From the NCBI RefSeq assembly GCF_019375475.1, contig NZ_JAHXGQ010000008.1:62001-126000 (forward strand): a stretch of DNA of 64,000 nucleotides. Direction: 5' to 3'. The notes under the pieces were generated by a model. That model saw only the letters and a program-made list of their open reading frames with translations. It was not told where the DNA came from and made no database searches. Made by a program: the position numbers and the translations under genes. Source of the stretch: Saccharothrix obliqua. Its GTDB lineage: Bacteria; Actinomycetota; Actinomycetes; Mycobacteriales; Pseudonocardiaceae. Positions 15,709-26,997 of the stretch are shown here, in pieces (positions within the stretch are counted from its first letter, which is position 1; the number at the start of each line of letters is the position of its first letter).

Positions 15709-16698
15709 TCACCCGGCCGCGGGCACCACGCCCTCGATCTCGACCAGCAGCTCGCGGCGGCAGATGTCGGCCACGACGAACGCGACCTCCGCGCCGAGCC
15801 CGAACGCGCGGGCGCAGCGGGCGCGGACCGCGTCGAGGTCGCGGGCGCGGCGCACGTAGACCTTGATCGCGCGCAGGTCCGCCAGGGACAGGTCGGTGTG
15901 GACGCGGTAACGCGCGGTGTTGGCGCGGCCGATCAGGGTCTCGACGTTGCGCAGCGCCACGTCGCACTGCCGCTCGACGTCGCCCGGGTGCAGGCTGGTG
16001 TGGCCGACGACGCTCGCCGTGCCCGCGACGTGCAGCACGCCCCGGCCGGGCGTGGTCGGGTCGGGGCAGACCCAGCTCGCCCTCGCGAAGCTCGGCGGGC
16101 GCGGCCCGTAGCGGCGCGGGTAGTGGTACGCGGCGACCTGCCACGGGTTCTCCAGGTGCGTGACGGCGGCGGAACGCGTGGCCAGCAGGTAGAACGTCAC
16201 CCCGCCGCCGCGGGCGCCGATCCCCGTCGCGGCGGGCATCACGATGCCGCGGCGGCGGTACCGGTCGAACGCCTCGGCGCGCCCGACGCAGAAGTCGCGG
16301 TAGTTCTCCACACCCGCGTCGTTCTCGCCGTTCACGTCCTGCACCAGGTTCCACATCCGGAACAACCCGGGGAAACCCAGGCCCAGCGCCAGTTCGAACG
16401 CCGCCGAGTAGGCGCGTTCGGTCGCTTCCGCGTACCGGCCGCGCGCGGGCACGTGACCGGACAGGAAGAGGTTGTCCCGGGTGTGCGCGTAGACCAGGCC
16501 GTCGCACTGTCCTGAATGGACCGGTCCGGGGGTGCTCCAGGTCTCGGTGAACCCGGACGCCGGGTCGGTGTGCAGCCACAGGTGGGGTGTGCCGCGGACC
16601 AGCTCCGGCGGCGCCCCCGCGCCGCCGTGGTGGACGACGGCGAGCCTCGACGTCCCGGGCGGGGTGCGTGTGTCGAACCGACAGGTGGGAACGGTCAT
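15709..16698 (-). CDS. Chorismatase (FkbO/Hyg5/XanB2-like family)
   Basis: 329 aa with a good ribosome-binding site (GAGGAGCACC) before the ATG at 16698. The sequence follows the chorismatase pattern: an N-terminal RidA-like half (NLFLSGHVPARGRYAEATERAY) and a C-terminal YjgF/RidA-like half containing GVLHVAGTASVVGHTSLHPGDVERQ and LADLRAIKVYVRRARDL. Chorismatases hydrolyse chorismate to pyruvate plus 3-hydroxybenzoate (Hyg5 type), 3-/4-hydroxybenzoate (XanB2) or a dihydrodiol acid (FkbO type); I cannot fix the product from sequence alone. It is divergent from an aryl-AMP ligase and halogenase, which fits 3-hydroxybenzoate as the starter of that cluster. Confidence 0.82.
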   Translation of the reverse strand: MTVPTCRFDTRTPPGTSRLAVVHHGGAGAPPELVRGTPHLWLHTDPASGFTETWSTPGPVHSGQCDGLVYAHTRDNLFLSGHVPARGRYAEATERAYSAAFELALGLGFPGLFRMWNLVQDVNGENDAGVENYRDFCVGRAEAFDRYRRRGIVMPAATGIGARGGGVTFYLLATRSAAVTHLENPWQVAAYHYPRRYGPRPPSFARASWVCPDPTTPGRGVLHVAGTASVVGHTSLHPGDVERQCDVALRNVETLIGRANTARYRVHTDLSLADLRAIKVYVRRARDLDAVRARCARAFGLGAEVAFVVADICRRELLVEIEGVVPAAG

Positions 16699-17041
16699 GG
16701 TGCTCCTCGGGTGGGCCGTGGTTGAACGGATACCGCTGCTCCGGCTCCCCGGGAAGCCCGCGGCCGGCGCGGCGGCCCGGTGCGTGCCGCCGACCGCCGG
16801 TCACCACAACCGCATGGGATGACAAGGGATTGCCGGAACGGCCCAACGCGCGTGACGTAGCGCCGAACGACCCGCCGCGCCCCGCGCCCCGACCCGAGAC
16901 CGCCGGACGTGCCGGGTCCGAACGGGTAGTCCTGCGTGAATCCACACGATGGGGTGGCTGTGGTTGCGGACGCCTGCCCCGTCACCGCCCCTGTGGCACG
17001 CTGCGCCCAGCACCGGGGGGACCGAGATCCGAGGAGCCGTG
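16699..17041. other. 343-bp divergent promoter region of the chorismatase/aryl ligase cluster
   Basis: No credible gene. It separates the two divergent transcription units and must contain both promoters. I see no perfect long palindrome or clear -35/-10 pair; the right edge carries GGGGGGACC and GAGGAG just before the ligase ATG. Confidence 0.4.
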
Positions 17042-18918
<1,877 letters not shown>

Positions 18919-18922
<4 letters not shown>

Positions 18923-20382
18923 CCGACGAGCGGTTCGACGTGGTCGTGGTGGGTGGCGGCCCGGCAGGCTCGTCGGTGGCGACGCTGGTGGCGCGACGCG
19001 GGCACTCGGTGGTGCTGCTGGAGAAGGAGCGGTTCCCGCGCTACCGGATCGGGGAGTCGTTGCTGCCGTCCACGGTGCACGGCGTGTGCCGGCTGCTGGA
19101 GGTCGGCGACGAGGTCGCGCGGGCCGGGTTCGTGGTCAAGCGCGGCGGCACCTTCCGCTGGGGCGCGGGGGAGGAGGCGTGGAACTTCCTGTTCGCCATC
19201 TCGCCGAACCTGGCCGGCCCCACCTCGTACGCCTACCAGGTCGACCGGATGGTGTTCGACGAGATCCTGCTGCGCAACGCCGAGCGCCACGGCGTCGACG
19301 TCCGCGAGGAGTCCGCGGTCACGGCCGTGCTGCGGGACGGCGGCGGGCGCGTGGACGGCGTGCGGTACACCGACCCGGGCGGTACCACGCGGACCGCGCG
19401 CGGCCGGTACGTGGTGGACGCGTCCGGCAGCACCGGCCGGCTCTGGACCGCCACCGGCGGCACGCGGCACTACTCGGACTTCTTCCGGAACATCGCCGTG
19501 TTCGGCTACTTCCACGGCGGGACGCGGCTGCCCGGCCCGGACAGCGGCAACATCCTGTGCGCGGCCTTCGACGCCGGCTGGTGCTGGTACATCCCGCTGT
19601 CCGACGAGTTGACCGGTGTCGGCGCGGTCGTCCACCGCACCCGTGCGCCGTCCGTGCAGGCCGACCGCGAACAGGCGTTGCTCGACCTCATCGGCCGTTG
19701 CGACATCGTGGCCGACCACCTGTCGGCGGCCACCCGCGTGACGGAGGGCGCGCACGGCGTGGTCCGCGTGCGCAAGGACTACTCGTACGCCACGAACAGC
19801 TTCCGCGCCGACGGGATGCTGCTGGTGGGCGACGCGGCCTGCTTCGTGGACCCGGTGTTCTCCACCGGCGTGCACCTGGCGACCTACGGTGGGCTGCTCG
19901 CCGCGCGGTCGATCAACAGCGTGCTGTCCGGCGAGGTCGGTGAAGCGGCGGCGATGGCGGAGTTCGAGAACCGCTACCGCCGCGAGTACCGCGTGTTCTA
20001 CGAGTTCCTGACCGCGTTCTACGACATGCAGCAGCACGAGGACTCCTACTTCTGGCGCGCGCGCAAGGTCACGGGCATCGGCGATACGGACCTGGAGGCG
20101 TTCGCCACACTCGTCGGCGGTGTCGCGTCGGGTGATCCCGGCCTGGGCGGGGCGCGCACGCGCATGGCGACGGCCAGCCGCGACCTCGTGCGCGGGTTCG
20201 CGGCGGCCGGTGCGGCGGGCACGCCCGCCGGCGAGCGGATGTCCACGCTGTTCCGCACACCGGTGGTGCGGGAGGTCATGGCCGAGGCCAGTCGGATGCA
20301 GGCGCTCGGCACGTCGGAGAGCCCGCTGCTGCCCGGTGGTCTGGTGCCCAGCGCGGACGAGCTGGGCTGGGTGGCGGGCTGA
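18919..20382 (+). CDS. Flavin-dependent halogenase acting on a carrier-bound phenol (predicted)
   Basis: 487 aa. The FAD fingerprint GGGPAG is at residues 12-17. The halogenase-specific WxWxIP motif is present as WCWYIP (Trp221, Trp223, Ile225, Pro226), and a Lys in VVKRGGTF (Lys74) aligns with the lysine that forms the chloramine/hypochlorite relay. GDAACFVDPVFSTGVHLA is the second FAD contact. Size and C-terminal region resemble the CmlS/CndH/PltA class rather than Trp halogenases; that class often uses substrates tethered to carrier proteins. It is coupled (GTGA overlap) to the ligase-carrier gene, so a halogenated hydroxybenzoyl thioester is the expected product. A flavin reductase is not encoded nearby. 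Confidence 0.88.
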
Positions 20383-20435
20383 ACCACCGGTCGCCGCCCG
20401 GCGGCCGGCGTGACCGAGAACAGGGAGACACGAGC

Positions 20436-21002
20436 ATGATGACCCTCTCGCCACTGGTGGAGAGCAAGCTGGAGCGCCGGTTCCGCACCTACGACCTGGA
20501 CCGGGACGGCGTGGTCACGCGAGCCGATTTCGAGCTGGTCTCCAGCCGGGTCGAGAAGACCTTCGGCCTGGCGCCCGACCACCCCGCCGCCACCCGGCTG
20601 CGCGAGGTGCTGCTGGGCATCTGGACGAGGCTGGCCGCGGCGAGCGACGTGGACCGGGACGACCAGGTCACGTTGGCGGAGTACAAGGCCGCGTTCGAGC
20701 GGCACGTGCTGGTCGACCGGGAGGCGTACTCCCGCGCGTACCAGCCGTTCATCGACACCATGATGGAGATCGCCGACGCCGATGGCGACGGCCGCGTGAC
20801 CGAGGGCGAGTACGTCAAGTGGTACACCGCGCTGATGGGCCTGCCGCCGGACGAGGCGGCGGAGGCGTTCCGACACCTGGACCGGGACGGCGACGGCTAC
20901 CTCGGCCACGAGGAGATCACGGCGGCCGTGCTGGAGTTCTACTTCAGCGACGACCCGGACGCGCCGGGCAACTGGATGGTCGGCCGCCCACCGGGCGCGT
21001 GA
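20436..21002 (+). CDS. Four-EF-hand calcium-binding protein (calerythrin-like)
   Basis: 188 aa. Four EF-hand loops: D20-D31 (DLDRDGVVTRAD), D71-E82 (DVDRDDQVTLAE), D114-E125 (DADGDGRVTEGE) and D149-E160 (DRDGDGYLGHEE). Spacing is that of sarcoplasmic calcium-binding proteins/calerythrin, a known actinobacterial EF-hand group. Loop 2 has Asp instead of the conserved Gly at position 6, so its affinity may be low. ATG ATG start with GGGAG eight bases upstream. The stop overlaps the next gene (GTGA), so it is embedded in the biosynthetic operon, which is unusual; a direct role in the pathway is unknown. Confidence 0.9.
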   Translation: MMTLSPLVESKLERRFRTYDLDRDGVVTRADFELVSSRVEKTFGLAPDHPAATRLREVLLGIWTRLAAASDVDRDDQVTLAEYKAAFERHVLVDREAYSRAYQPFIDTMMEIADADGDGRVTEGEYVKWYTALMGLPPDEAAEAFRHLDRDGDGYLGHEEITAAVLEFYFSDDPDAPGNWMVGRPPGA

Positions 21003-22051
21003 CCGCGCCACCGGCGCTGGACGCGCCGTTCGACGCGCTGCCCGACCTCGCGACCGCCGTGGAAGCGGCCGTGCGCTGGCACTTCGACCCGAGCACGGGT
21101 TCACCGTTCTGGCTCGACCTCGCCCGGTCGCTGCCGTTCGACCCGCTCCGCGACGTCACCGGACCGGCCGACCTGCGCCGCTTCCCCGACGTCAGCGACC
21201 GCCTGCGGACCGCGCGCGTGGAAGACCTGGTGCCCAAGGGTTTCGGCGACCGGGTGCCGCTGGTGTTCGAGAGCGGTGGCACCACGGGCGCGCCGAAGCG
21301 CGTGGTGGAGCTGGGTTTCTGGCACCGCACCGCGCGCTGGATCGACCGCTGCCTGGACGCGCACGGCGTGGCTGCGGCCGGGAACTGGCTCTACCTCGGG
21401 CCGACCGGTCCGCATGTCGCGGGGTACGCGTTCGGCGTGGTCGCCGCCTTGCGCGGCGGCGCGTTCTGCACCGTCGACTTCGACCCCCGCTGGGTCAAGC
21501 GCCACCCCGGGCAGGTGGACGACTACCTGGACCACGTTGTGGGCCAGGCCACGTCGCTCCTGCGCACGCAGCGGATCTCCGTGCTGTGGGCGACGCCGCC
21601 GCTGCTCGTGGCGATCGCGGACCGCCCGGCGGTGGCCGAGCTGGTGGCGTCCACTGTGGACACCATCGTGTGGTCCGGTGTCGCGGCGGGTCCGGAAACC
21701 CTGCACCTGCTGGACAACGAGGTGTTCCCCGACGCGCGGGTGATCGGCGTGTACGGCAACACGGTGATGGGCGCGGCACCCCAACGCCCCGGACCGGGTT
21801 GCGTGTTCGACCCGTTCGCGCCGCACAGCGTGATCGAGGTGTTCGACCCGGACACCGGCGTGCCGGTCGGCTACGGCGAGCGCGGCCGGGTGCGCGTCCA
21901 CCACCTGTCGGCGGACATGTTCCTGCCGAACGTGGTGGAGCGGGACCTCGCGACCCGCCGACCGCCGGCCGTGCCCGGCGGCCCGGACGGGGTGTCCGAC
22001 GTGGTGTCGGCCCGCCGGACGACCGGAACGTTCGAAGAAGGCGTCTACTGA
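20999..22051 (+). CDS. AMP-binding-like protein related to phenazine biosynthesis EhpF
   Basis: 350 aa from a GTG overlapping the EF-hand stop. It has an adenylate-forming-enzyme P-loop (FESGGTTGAPKRV, near residue 95) and the later region GVYGNTVMGAAP, but lacks the full C-terminal subdomain with the catalytic Lys, as in EhpF-like proteins that work with an aldehyde dehydrogenase to reduce an aryl acid. The next gene is such a dehydrogenase, and the two probably form an acid- or thioester-reducing pair. The comparison with EhpF/EhpG is from memory of the family and the gene order; the substrate in this cluster is inferred to be the halogenated aryl acid. Confidence 0.72.
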   Translation: MTAPPALDAPFDALPDLATAVEAAVRWHFDPSTGSPFWLDLARSLPFDPLRDVTGPADLRRFPDVSDRLRTARVEDLVPKGFGDRVPLVFESGGTTGAPKRVVELGFWHRTARWIDRCLDAHGVAAAGNWLYLGPTGPHVAGYAFGVVAALRGGAFCTVDFDPRWVKRHPGQVDDYLDHVVGQATSLLRTQRISVLWATPPLLVAIADRPAVAELVASTVDTIVWSGVAAGPETLHLLDNEVFPDARVIGVYGNTVMGAAPQRPGPGCVFDPFAPHSVIEVFDPDTGVPVGYGERGRVRVHHLSADMFLPNVVERDLATRRPPAVPGGPDGVSDVVSARRTTGTFEEGVY

Positions 22052-22052
22052 C

Positions 22053-23360
22053 GTGCGAGTGGTCGACCCCATCGGGCCGGACGGTGAGCGTGCTTCCCGT
22101 GACCGGTGCGTGCTCACCGATGTATCGGGTGAACCCGCGGTGGACCTGGGCCTGGCCCCGCCGTTGTCGGTGCGGCTGACCGCGCGCCGGATGCGTGCGC
22201 GACCGCCGCAGTGCGAGCGGGAGCGGCTGGCCGCGATCGCCCGCGCGGGCGAGTTGTTCGCCGGTGCGGAGATCGACGGCGAGTCGCCCGCGGACTACTG
22301 CCACGACCACGCCCGGCTCTCCGGCGTGCCCGTCGCGGCGGCGGTCCGCGCCCTGTCGGTGTTCCGCGACGCGGCGGCACGGGTGGAGGAGGTCGTGCGC
22401 GCCCAACGCCCGCCCGACCTGAGCGGTTGCGCGTGGACCCGTCGCGGTGACGTGCTGGGCGTGCTCGCGCCCGGCAACCACCCCCTGCCGCACGCCCTGT
22501 GGCTGACCGCGATCGCCCTCGGCTGGCGGGTGGCCGTCCGGCCGTCGACGCGTGACCCGCTGACCGCCGCGCGCCTGGCGAAATCGCTCCACCTCGCGGG
22601 GCTCGACCCCGGTTACTGCGCGCTGCTGCCGGGTGTGCACGAGTCGGGCGACGCGTTGCTGTCCGCGACCGACCTGGGCCTGGTCTTCGGTTCCCGGGAC
22701 ACCGTCGCGCGGCACGCGGGCGATCCGCGGGTCCGGGCGTTCGGCCCCGGGAATTCGAAGATCCTGGTGACCGCGGACGTGGACTGGCGTGAGCACCTGG
22801 ACGTCCTAGTCGCCTCGATCGGCGGCGAAGGCGGCACGCAGTGCCTGCACGCGACGGTGGTGCTCGTGGAGGACGAGGCGGACGAGGTGGCCGAAGCCCT
22901 CGCCGAAGCGCTGGCCCGCCACCCCGTCCGGCCGCCGGAGCACCCCGACGCGACGCTCCCGGTCGCGTCGCTCGCGTCGGCGGTGCGCATCACCGACGCG
23001 TTCACCGCGCACACCGGGATTCCCTGCGCGCCGGCGGAGATCGGGGACGGCAGCGCCGCGTTGCGCCCCGTGGTGATCGCGCCGCGCGACACGACCGCCC
23101 GTCCCGTGGAGATGCCGTTCCCCTGCGCGTGGGTCCGGCCGTGGCGACCGGAGGACGGCATCGGGCCGTTGCGGGACAGCCTGGCGCTGACCCTGCTGAC
23201 CCGTCGGCGGGACGTGGTGGCGCGGTGCGTCGAGGAGCCGACGATCCGCGCCGTCCACTGGGGGCCGACGCCGACCACGACGTTCGACCCCCTGCGCCCG
23301 CACGACGGCCACCTGGCCGAGTTCCTGATGACCACCAAGACCGCGAGCGGGTGGGCGTGA
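22053..23360 (+). CDS. Aldehyde dehydrogenase-superfamily acyl reductase (LuxC/EhpG-like)
   Basis: 435 aa, GTG start one base after the preceding TGA. It has an ALDH-type fold: the cofactor-binding region LGVLAPGNHPLPHALWLTAIALGWRV, the middle GLVFGSRDTVARHA, and a candidate nucleophile Cys in GGEGGTQCLHATVVLVE. LuxC-like members reduce activated fatty or aryl acyl groups to aldehydes with NADPH. Coupled to the EphF-like adenylate-forming protein, it is predicted to release the pathway's aryl group as an aldehyde. It ends the operon; its TGA directly abuts the convergent XRE gene stop (TGATCA). Confidence 0.7.
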   Translation: MRVVDPIGPDGERASRDRCVLTDVSGEPAVDLGLAPPLSVRLTARRMRARPPQCERERLAAIARAGELFAGAEIDGESPADYCHDHARLSGVPVAAAVRALSVFRDAAARVEEVVRAQRPPDLSGCAWTRRGDVLGVLAPGNHPLPHALWLTAIALGWRVAVRPSTRDPLTAARLAKSLHLAGLDPGYCALLPGVHESGDALLSATDLGLVFGSRDTVARHAGDPRVRAFGPGNSKILVTADVDWREHLDVLVASIGGEGGTQCLHATVVLVEDEADEVAEALAEALARHPVRPPEHPDATLPVASLASAVRITDAFTAHTGIPCAPAEIGDGSAALRPVVIAPRDTTARPVEMPFPCAWVRPWRPEDGIGPLRDSLALTLLTRRRDVVARCVEEPTIRAVHWGPTPTTTFDPLRPHDGHLAEFLMTTKTASGWA

Positions 23361-23567
23361 TCAGTCCTCGACCCACTCGAGCAGGTCGCCGGGCTGGCAG
23401 CCGAGCACCCGGCACATGGCTTCCAGGGTGCTGAAGCGCACGGCCTTGGCGCGGCCGTTCTTCAGCACCGCCACGTTCGCCGGCGTGAGCCCGACCCGTT
23501 CGGCGAACTCGCCCACGCTCATCTTGCGCTTGGCCAGCTCGACGTCGATGCGCACGACGATCGGCAT
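23361..23567 (-). CDS. Small XRE/Cro-CI-type HTH regulator (YozG-like)
   Basis: 68 aa from the ATG at 23567, which overlaps the stop of the upstream DUF2975 gene (ATGA). The protein is essentially one helix-turn-helix: MSVGEFAERVGLTPANVAVLKNGRAKAVRFSTLEAMCRVL, then a short tail CQPGDLLEWVED. This YozG-type regulator paired with a DUF2975 membrane protein is a recurring gene pair in Gram-positive bacteria; its physiological role is not established. Confidence 0.9.
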   Translation of the reverse strand: MPIVVRIDVELAKRKMSVGEFAERVGLTPANVAVLKNGRAKAVRFSTLEAMCRVLGCQPGDLLEWVED

Positions 23568-24046
23568 CAGATCACCGCTTCCATGTCGGTGCGCAGCGTC
23601 GTGGCCTGACGCAGGAGGGCACGCATCACCACGACCACCAGGCCCAGCACGGCGACGCCGACCGACACGAGGAACAACAGCAGCGGCAGGCCCGGGTCGT
23701 CCCAGGTGAAGCCGATGTAGAGCAGCACGCACACCAGGGTCGCCCAGCCGGCGGCGATGGCGCGGACGATCACGTCGACCCACTTCAGCGCGGCGTCGGT
23801 GAAGATGCGGTCGCTCTTGACCAGGGTGAGCAGCTTCCAGGTGGCGACGACGACCACTTGGACGCACACGACCCAGAACACGGACACGGCCGTCAACGGC
23901 CACCTGAGGTGCGCGAGGTCCGGTGACTGCTTCGCCATGTGGGCGAACTGCCCGGGGAGCGACATGGTCTGGAACAGGACCAGGACCCCGAACAGCAGCA
24001 CGAGGAAAACCCTGAGCGGACCGACCGCTCGATGCTCCGACAACAT
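23567..24046 (-). CDS. DUF2975 membrane protein
   Basis: 159 aa with four hydrophobic segments (~12-30, 52-72, 92-112, 120-142), the DUF2975 layout. Between helices 2 and 3 lies the characteristic LLTLVKSDRIFTDAALKWVDVI ('G-x-x-F'-like) stretch. It is the first gene of a two-gene operon with the XRE regulator. A -35/-10 pair ends seven bases before the ATG, so the transcript is probably leaderless. Confidence 0.88.
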   Translation of the reverse strand: MLSEHRAVGPLRVFLVLLFGVLVLFQTMSLPGQFAHMAKQSPDLAHLRWPLTAVSVFWVVCVQVVVVATWKLLTLVKSDRIFTDAALKWVDVIVRAIAAGWATLVCVLLYIGFTWDDPGLPLLLFLVSVGVAVLGLVVVVMRALLRQATTLRTDMEAVI

Positions 24047-24052
24047 GCATCG

Positions 24053-24081
24053 AGTATCGCTGCGTACCTATCGAAAGTCAA
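24053..24081 (-). promoter_or_regulatory. Promoter of the DUF2975-XRE operon (leaderless)
   Basis: Minus strand TTGACT (24081-24076), 17-bp spacer, GATACT (24058-24053); the ATG begins seven bases after the -10. The region also contains several TATCG/CGATA repeats (24056-24093) that could be the binding site of the XRE regulator. Confidence 0.5.
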
Positions 24082-24259
24082 TCGGTGTCTATCGCTTCGC
24101 GATGCCGTGGGGCCTGTCGTCCAGCCCGGCCCCACCAGCCGGGTGCGCGATGCGGCCCGCTGACGGCGGAAGCCGGCCCGGGAACCACCTGTGGCCCGCA
24201 CCGGCCACACTCTGATATTCCGGCGCGGAGTGACAGGCACGGGCAGGGTGGTGGTGGCG

Positions 24260-26992
24260 GTGTGGTTCCGGTTGTTGGGCGGTATCGAGGCCGAGGCCGA
24301 CGGGGTCCCGCTCGACCTGGGGTCGGCCAAGCAACGCGCGGTCCTGGCGGTGCTGCTGGTGGAGGCGGATCGGCTGGTGCCGGCGGACCGCGTCGTGGAC
24401 CGCGTGTGGGGTGAGCGGGCGCCCGCGCGGGCGCGGAACTCGTTGCACACCTACGTGTCGGGGTTGCGCGCGGCGTTGTCGGGTTCGGCGGTGGAGCTGA
24501 TCGGCCGGTCCGGCGGCTACCGGCTCGTCGTGGACGAGCTGCGCGTGGACGTGCACCTGTTCCGCGACCTGGTGACCCGGGCCCGTGCGGCGGACGACGA
24601 GCGGGCCGCGGCGTTGTTCGAGCAGGCGCTCGGGCTGTGGCGGGGTGAGCCGGTGGCGAACCTGGACACGCCGTGGGCGGTGGAGCTGCGCACCGCCCTG
24701 GAACGGGAGCGCCTGGCCGCCGAGCTGGATCGCGCCGACACGGGCTTACGCCGCGGTCGGCACGCCGAGCTGCTGCCCGGCCTGGCCGACCGCGCGCAGC
24801 GGTACCCGTTGGACGAGCGGGTCGCCGCCCAGTTCATGCTCGCCCTCTACCGCAGCGACCGGCCGGCCGACGCGGTGGAGCACTACCACCAGGTCCGCAC
24901 CCGGCTGGTCGACGAACTCGGCACCGACCCCGGTCCGCGGCTCCAGGACCTGTACCACCGCGTCCTCAACGCCGACCCGGACCTGACCCCCGCCACGTCG
25001 GTGCCCCGCCAGCTCCCCGCGACGCCCCGGCTGTTCACCGGTCGCGCCCACGAACTCGCCACGCTCACCGCCGCCCTGGACTCCGCCACCGGCACCGCGG
25101 TGGTGATCTCGGCGTTGACCGGCGCGGGCGGCATCGGCAAGACGTGGCTCGCTCTGCACTGGGCGCACCACCACCACGACCGGTTCCCCGACGGTCAGCT
25201 CTTCGTGGACCTGCGCGGGTTCAGCTCCAACGGCCCGCCCATGGCGTCGGCCGACGCGCTGCGCGGCTTCCTCGACGCCCTCGGCGTCACCGCGGAGCGC
25301 ATACCCACCGACCTCGACGCGCAGGCCGCGCTGTACCGCAGCCTGCTCGCCGACCGGCGGGTGCTGGTCGTGCTGGACAACGCCGCCACCGCCGACCAGG
25401 TGGTCCCGCTGCTGCCCGGCAGCCCGTCGTGCACGGCCCTGGTCACCAGCCGCAACCGGTTGCCGGCGCTGGTCGCCCGGCACAGCGCCCGAACGCTGCC
25501 CCTGGACGTGCTCACGGACACCGAGGCCCACGCGCTGCTGACCGCGTCCCTGGAACCGGACACGGCCGACGAGGACGCGATCGCCGAACTGGTCGCGCTG
25601 TGCGGCGGGTTCCCGCTCGCGCTGAGCCTGATCGCCGCCCGCGTCCAGCACCTGACACCGGCCGAGGCCGTCGCCGAGCTGCGCGAGTCGGGCCTGGACG
25701 CCCTGGACGACGACGACCCCGCCGCCAGCCTGCCCACCGTGCTGTCCTGGTCCCTGCGCCCGCTCACCGACGAGCAGCGGCAGGTGTTCGCCCTGCTGGG
25801 CATCGCACCGGGTCCCGACATCGACCTGCCCGCCGCCGCCTCCCTGGTCGGGCTGCCCGAGGCGCAGACGCGCAAGGCCCTGCGCGCCCTGGAGGACCAC
25901 TCGCTCCTCCTCCGGCACCCGCACGGCCGCTACGCGATGCACGACCTGGTCCGCGCCTACGCCGCCACCACCGCCCACGACCACCTCACCGAGCCGGTGC
26001 GCCGGGCCGCGCTGGAACGGGTCGTGGACCACTACCTCCACACCGCCCACACCGCCGACCACCTCCTGGACCCGCACCGCGCCCCGATCCGCCTCGACCC
26101 GCCCGCCGCGGACGCCCACCCGAGACCGCTGGCCGACCAGCAAGCCGCGCTGGCGTGGCTGGACACCCACCACCCGCACCTGCTGGCCGCCCAGCACACC
26201 GCCGCCGCCGGCCGCCGTCACCGGACCGTGTGGCACCTCGCCTGGACCTTGCACGTCTTCCACCGGCGGCGGGGCCACCGCCACGACCGGCTGGCCGTGT
26301 GGCAGGCCGCCGCCGAAGCCGCCGACCAGTTGGACCCCGCCACCCGCGCCCACGCCCGGCGGTTCCTCGGCCAGGCACACGCGGTGCTGGAGCAGCACGA
26401 GGAGGCCATCGAGAACCTGCACCAGGCGCTCGCCCTGGCCGAACTCCACCACGACGCCACCCAGCAGGCCCGCATCCACCAGGCCATCGCGCGGGCGTGG
26501 GAGGTCCAGGGCGACGACCACCGGGCACTGAAGCACGTCCGGCACGCGCTGGACCTCTACCGCACGCTGGACGAGCCGGTGCGGGAGGCCGACACCCTCA
26601 ACGGGGTGGGCTGGTTCGCCGCCCGCGTGGGCGACTACGACACCGCCCGCGCCCACTGCCTCGCCGCGCTGGTCCTGTCCCGGGAGCACCAGGACGCCAA
26701 CGGCGAGGCGTACACGCTGGACAGCCTCGGCTACATCGACCACCACAGCGGCCGGCACGACCAGGCCGTCGTGCACTACCGCCAGGCCCTGGCCCTGTTC
26801 CGCGCCCTCGGCAACACCACCGAGGCCGCCAACACCCTCCACAAACTGGGCCACCCCCACGCCGCGCTGGGCCAACACGCCGAAGCCCGCGCCGCCTGGG
26901 AGGAAGCCCTGGGCCTGTACCGGGACCAGGGCCGCGAGACCGCGGCCCAACGCGTGCGCCGACAACTGGACGACCTCGACCCGCCCGGCTGA
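24260..26992 (+). CDS. AfsR/SARP-type regulator: BTAD, NB-ARC and TPR domains
   Basis: ~910 aa from the GTG at 24260 (VWFRLLGG, the usual distance before the DNA-binding domain; GTGs 6-12 bp upstream are alternatives). Domains in order: OmpR-like winged helix (~5-95), BTAD (~95-245), NB-ARC ATPase with P-loop GAGGIGKTWLA, Walker B RRVLVVLDNA and MHD-like MHDLVRAYAA, and C-terminal TPRs (~650-900). It is an ATP-dependent activator of the AfsR class. No cognate cluster is adjacent on the same strand; the aryl-halide cluster ends 900 bp upstream. TPR codons are extremely GC-rich. Convergent with the MarR gene. Confidence 0.9.
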   Translation: MWFRLLGGIEAEADGVPLDLGSAKQRAVLAVLLVEADRLVPADRVVDRVWGERAPARARNSLHTYVSGLRAALSGSAVELIGRSGGYRLVVDELRVDVHLFRDLVTRARAADDERAAALFEQALGLWRGEPVANLDTPWAVELRTALERERLAAELDRADTGLRRGRHAELLPGLADRAQRYPLDERVAAQFMLALYRSDRPADAVEHYHQVRTRLVDELGTDPGPRLQDLYHRVLNADPDLTPATSVPRQLPATPRLFTGRAHELATLTAALDSATGTAVVISALTGAGGIGKTWLALHWAHHHHDRFPDGQLFVDLRGFSSNGPPMASADALRGFLDALGVTAERIPTDLDAQAALYRSLLADRRVLVVLDNAATADQVVPLLPGSPSCTALVTSRNRLPALVARHSARTLPLDVLTDTEAHALLTASLEPDTADEDAIAELVALCGGFPLALSLIAARVQHLTPAEAVAELRESGLDALDDDDPAASLPTVLSWSLRPLTDEQRQVFALLGIAPGPDIDLPAAASLVGLPEAQTRKALRALEDHSLLLRHPHGRYAMHDLVRAYAATTAHDHLTEPVRRAALERVVDHYLHTAHTADHLLDPHRAPIRLDPPAADAHPRPLADQQAALAWLDTHHPHLLAAQHTAAAGRRHRTVWHLAWTLHVFHRRRGHRHDRLAVWQAAAEAADQLDPATRAHARRFLGQAHAVLEQHEEAIENLHQALALAELHHDATQQARIHQAIARAWEVQGDDHRALKHVRHALDLYRTLDEPVREADTLNGVGWFAARVGDYDTARAHCLAALVLSREHQDANGEAYTLDSLGYIDHHSGRHDQAVVHYRQALALFRALGNTTEAANTLHKLGHPHAALGQHAEARAAWEEALGLYRDQGRETAAQRVRRQLDDLDPPG

Positions 26993-26997
26993 CCCCG

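Noticed and set aside
21652-21667. GTCCACTGTGGAC palindrome inside the EhpF-like gene, similar to the dyad at 40478
   Set aside because: It is within a coding region, in frame with conserved sequence, and a single similar occurrence is not evidence of a shared operator.
20436-23360. Phenazine biosynthetic cluster
   Set aside because: EhpF/EhpG-like genes occur, but none of the phzA-G core genes are present; an aryl-acid reduction role fits better.
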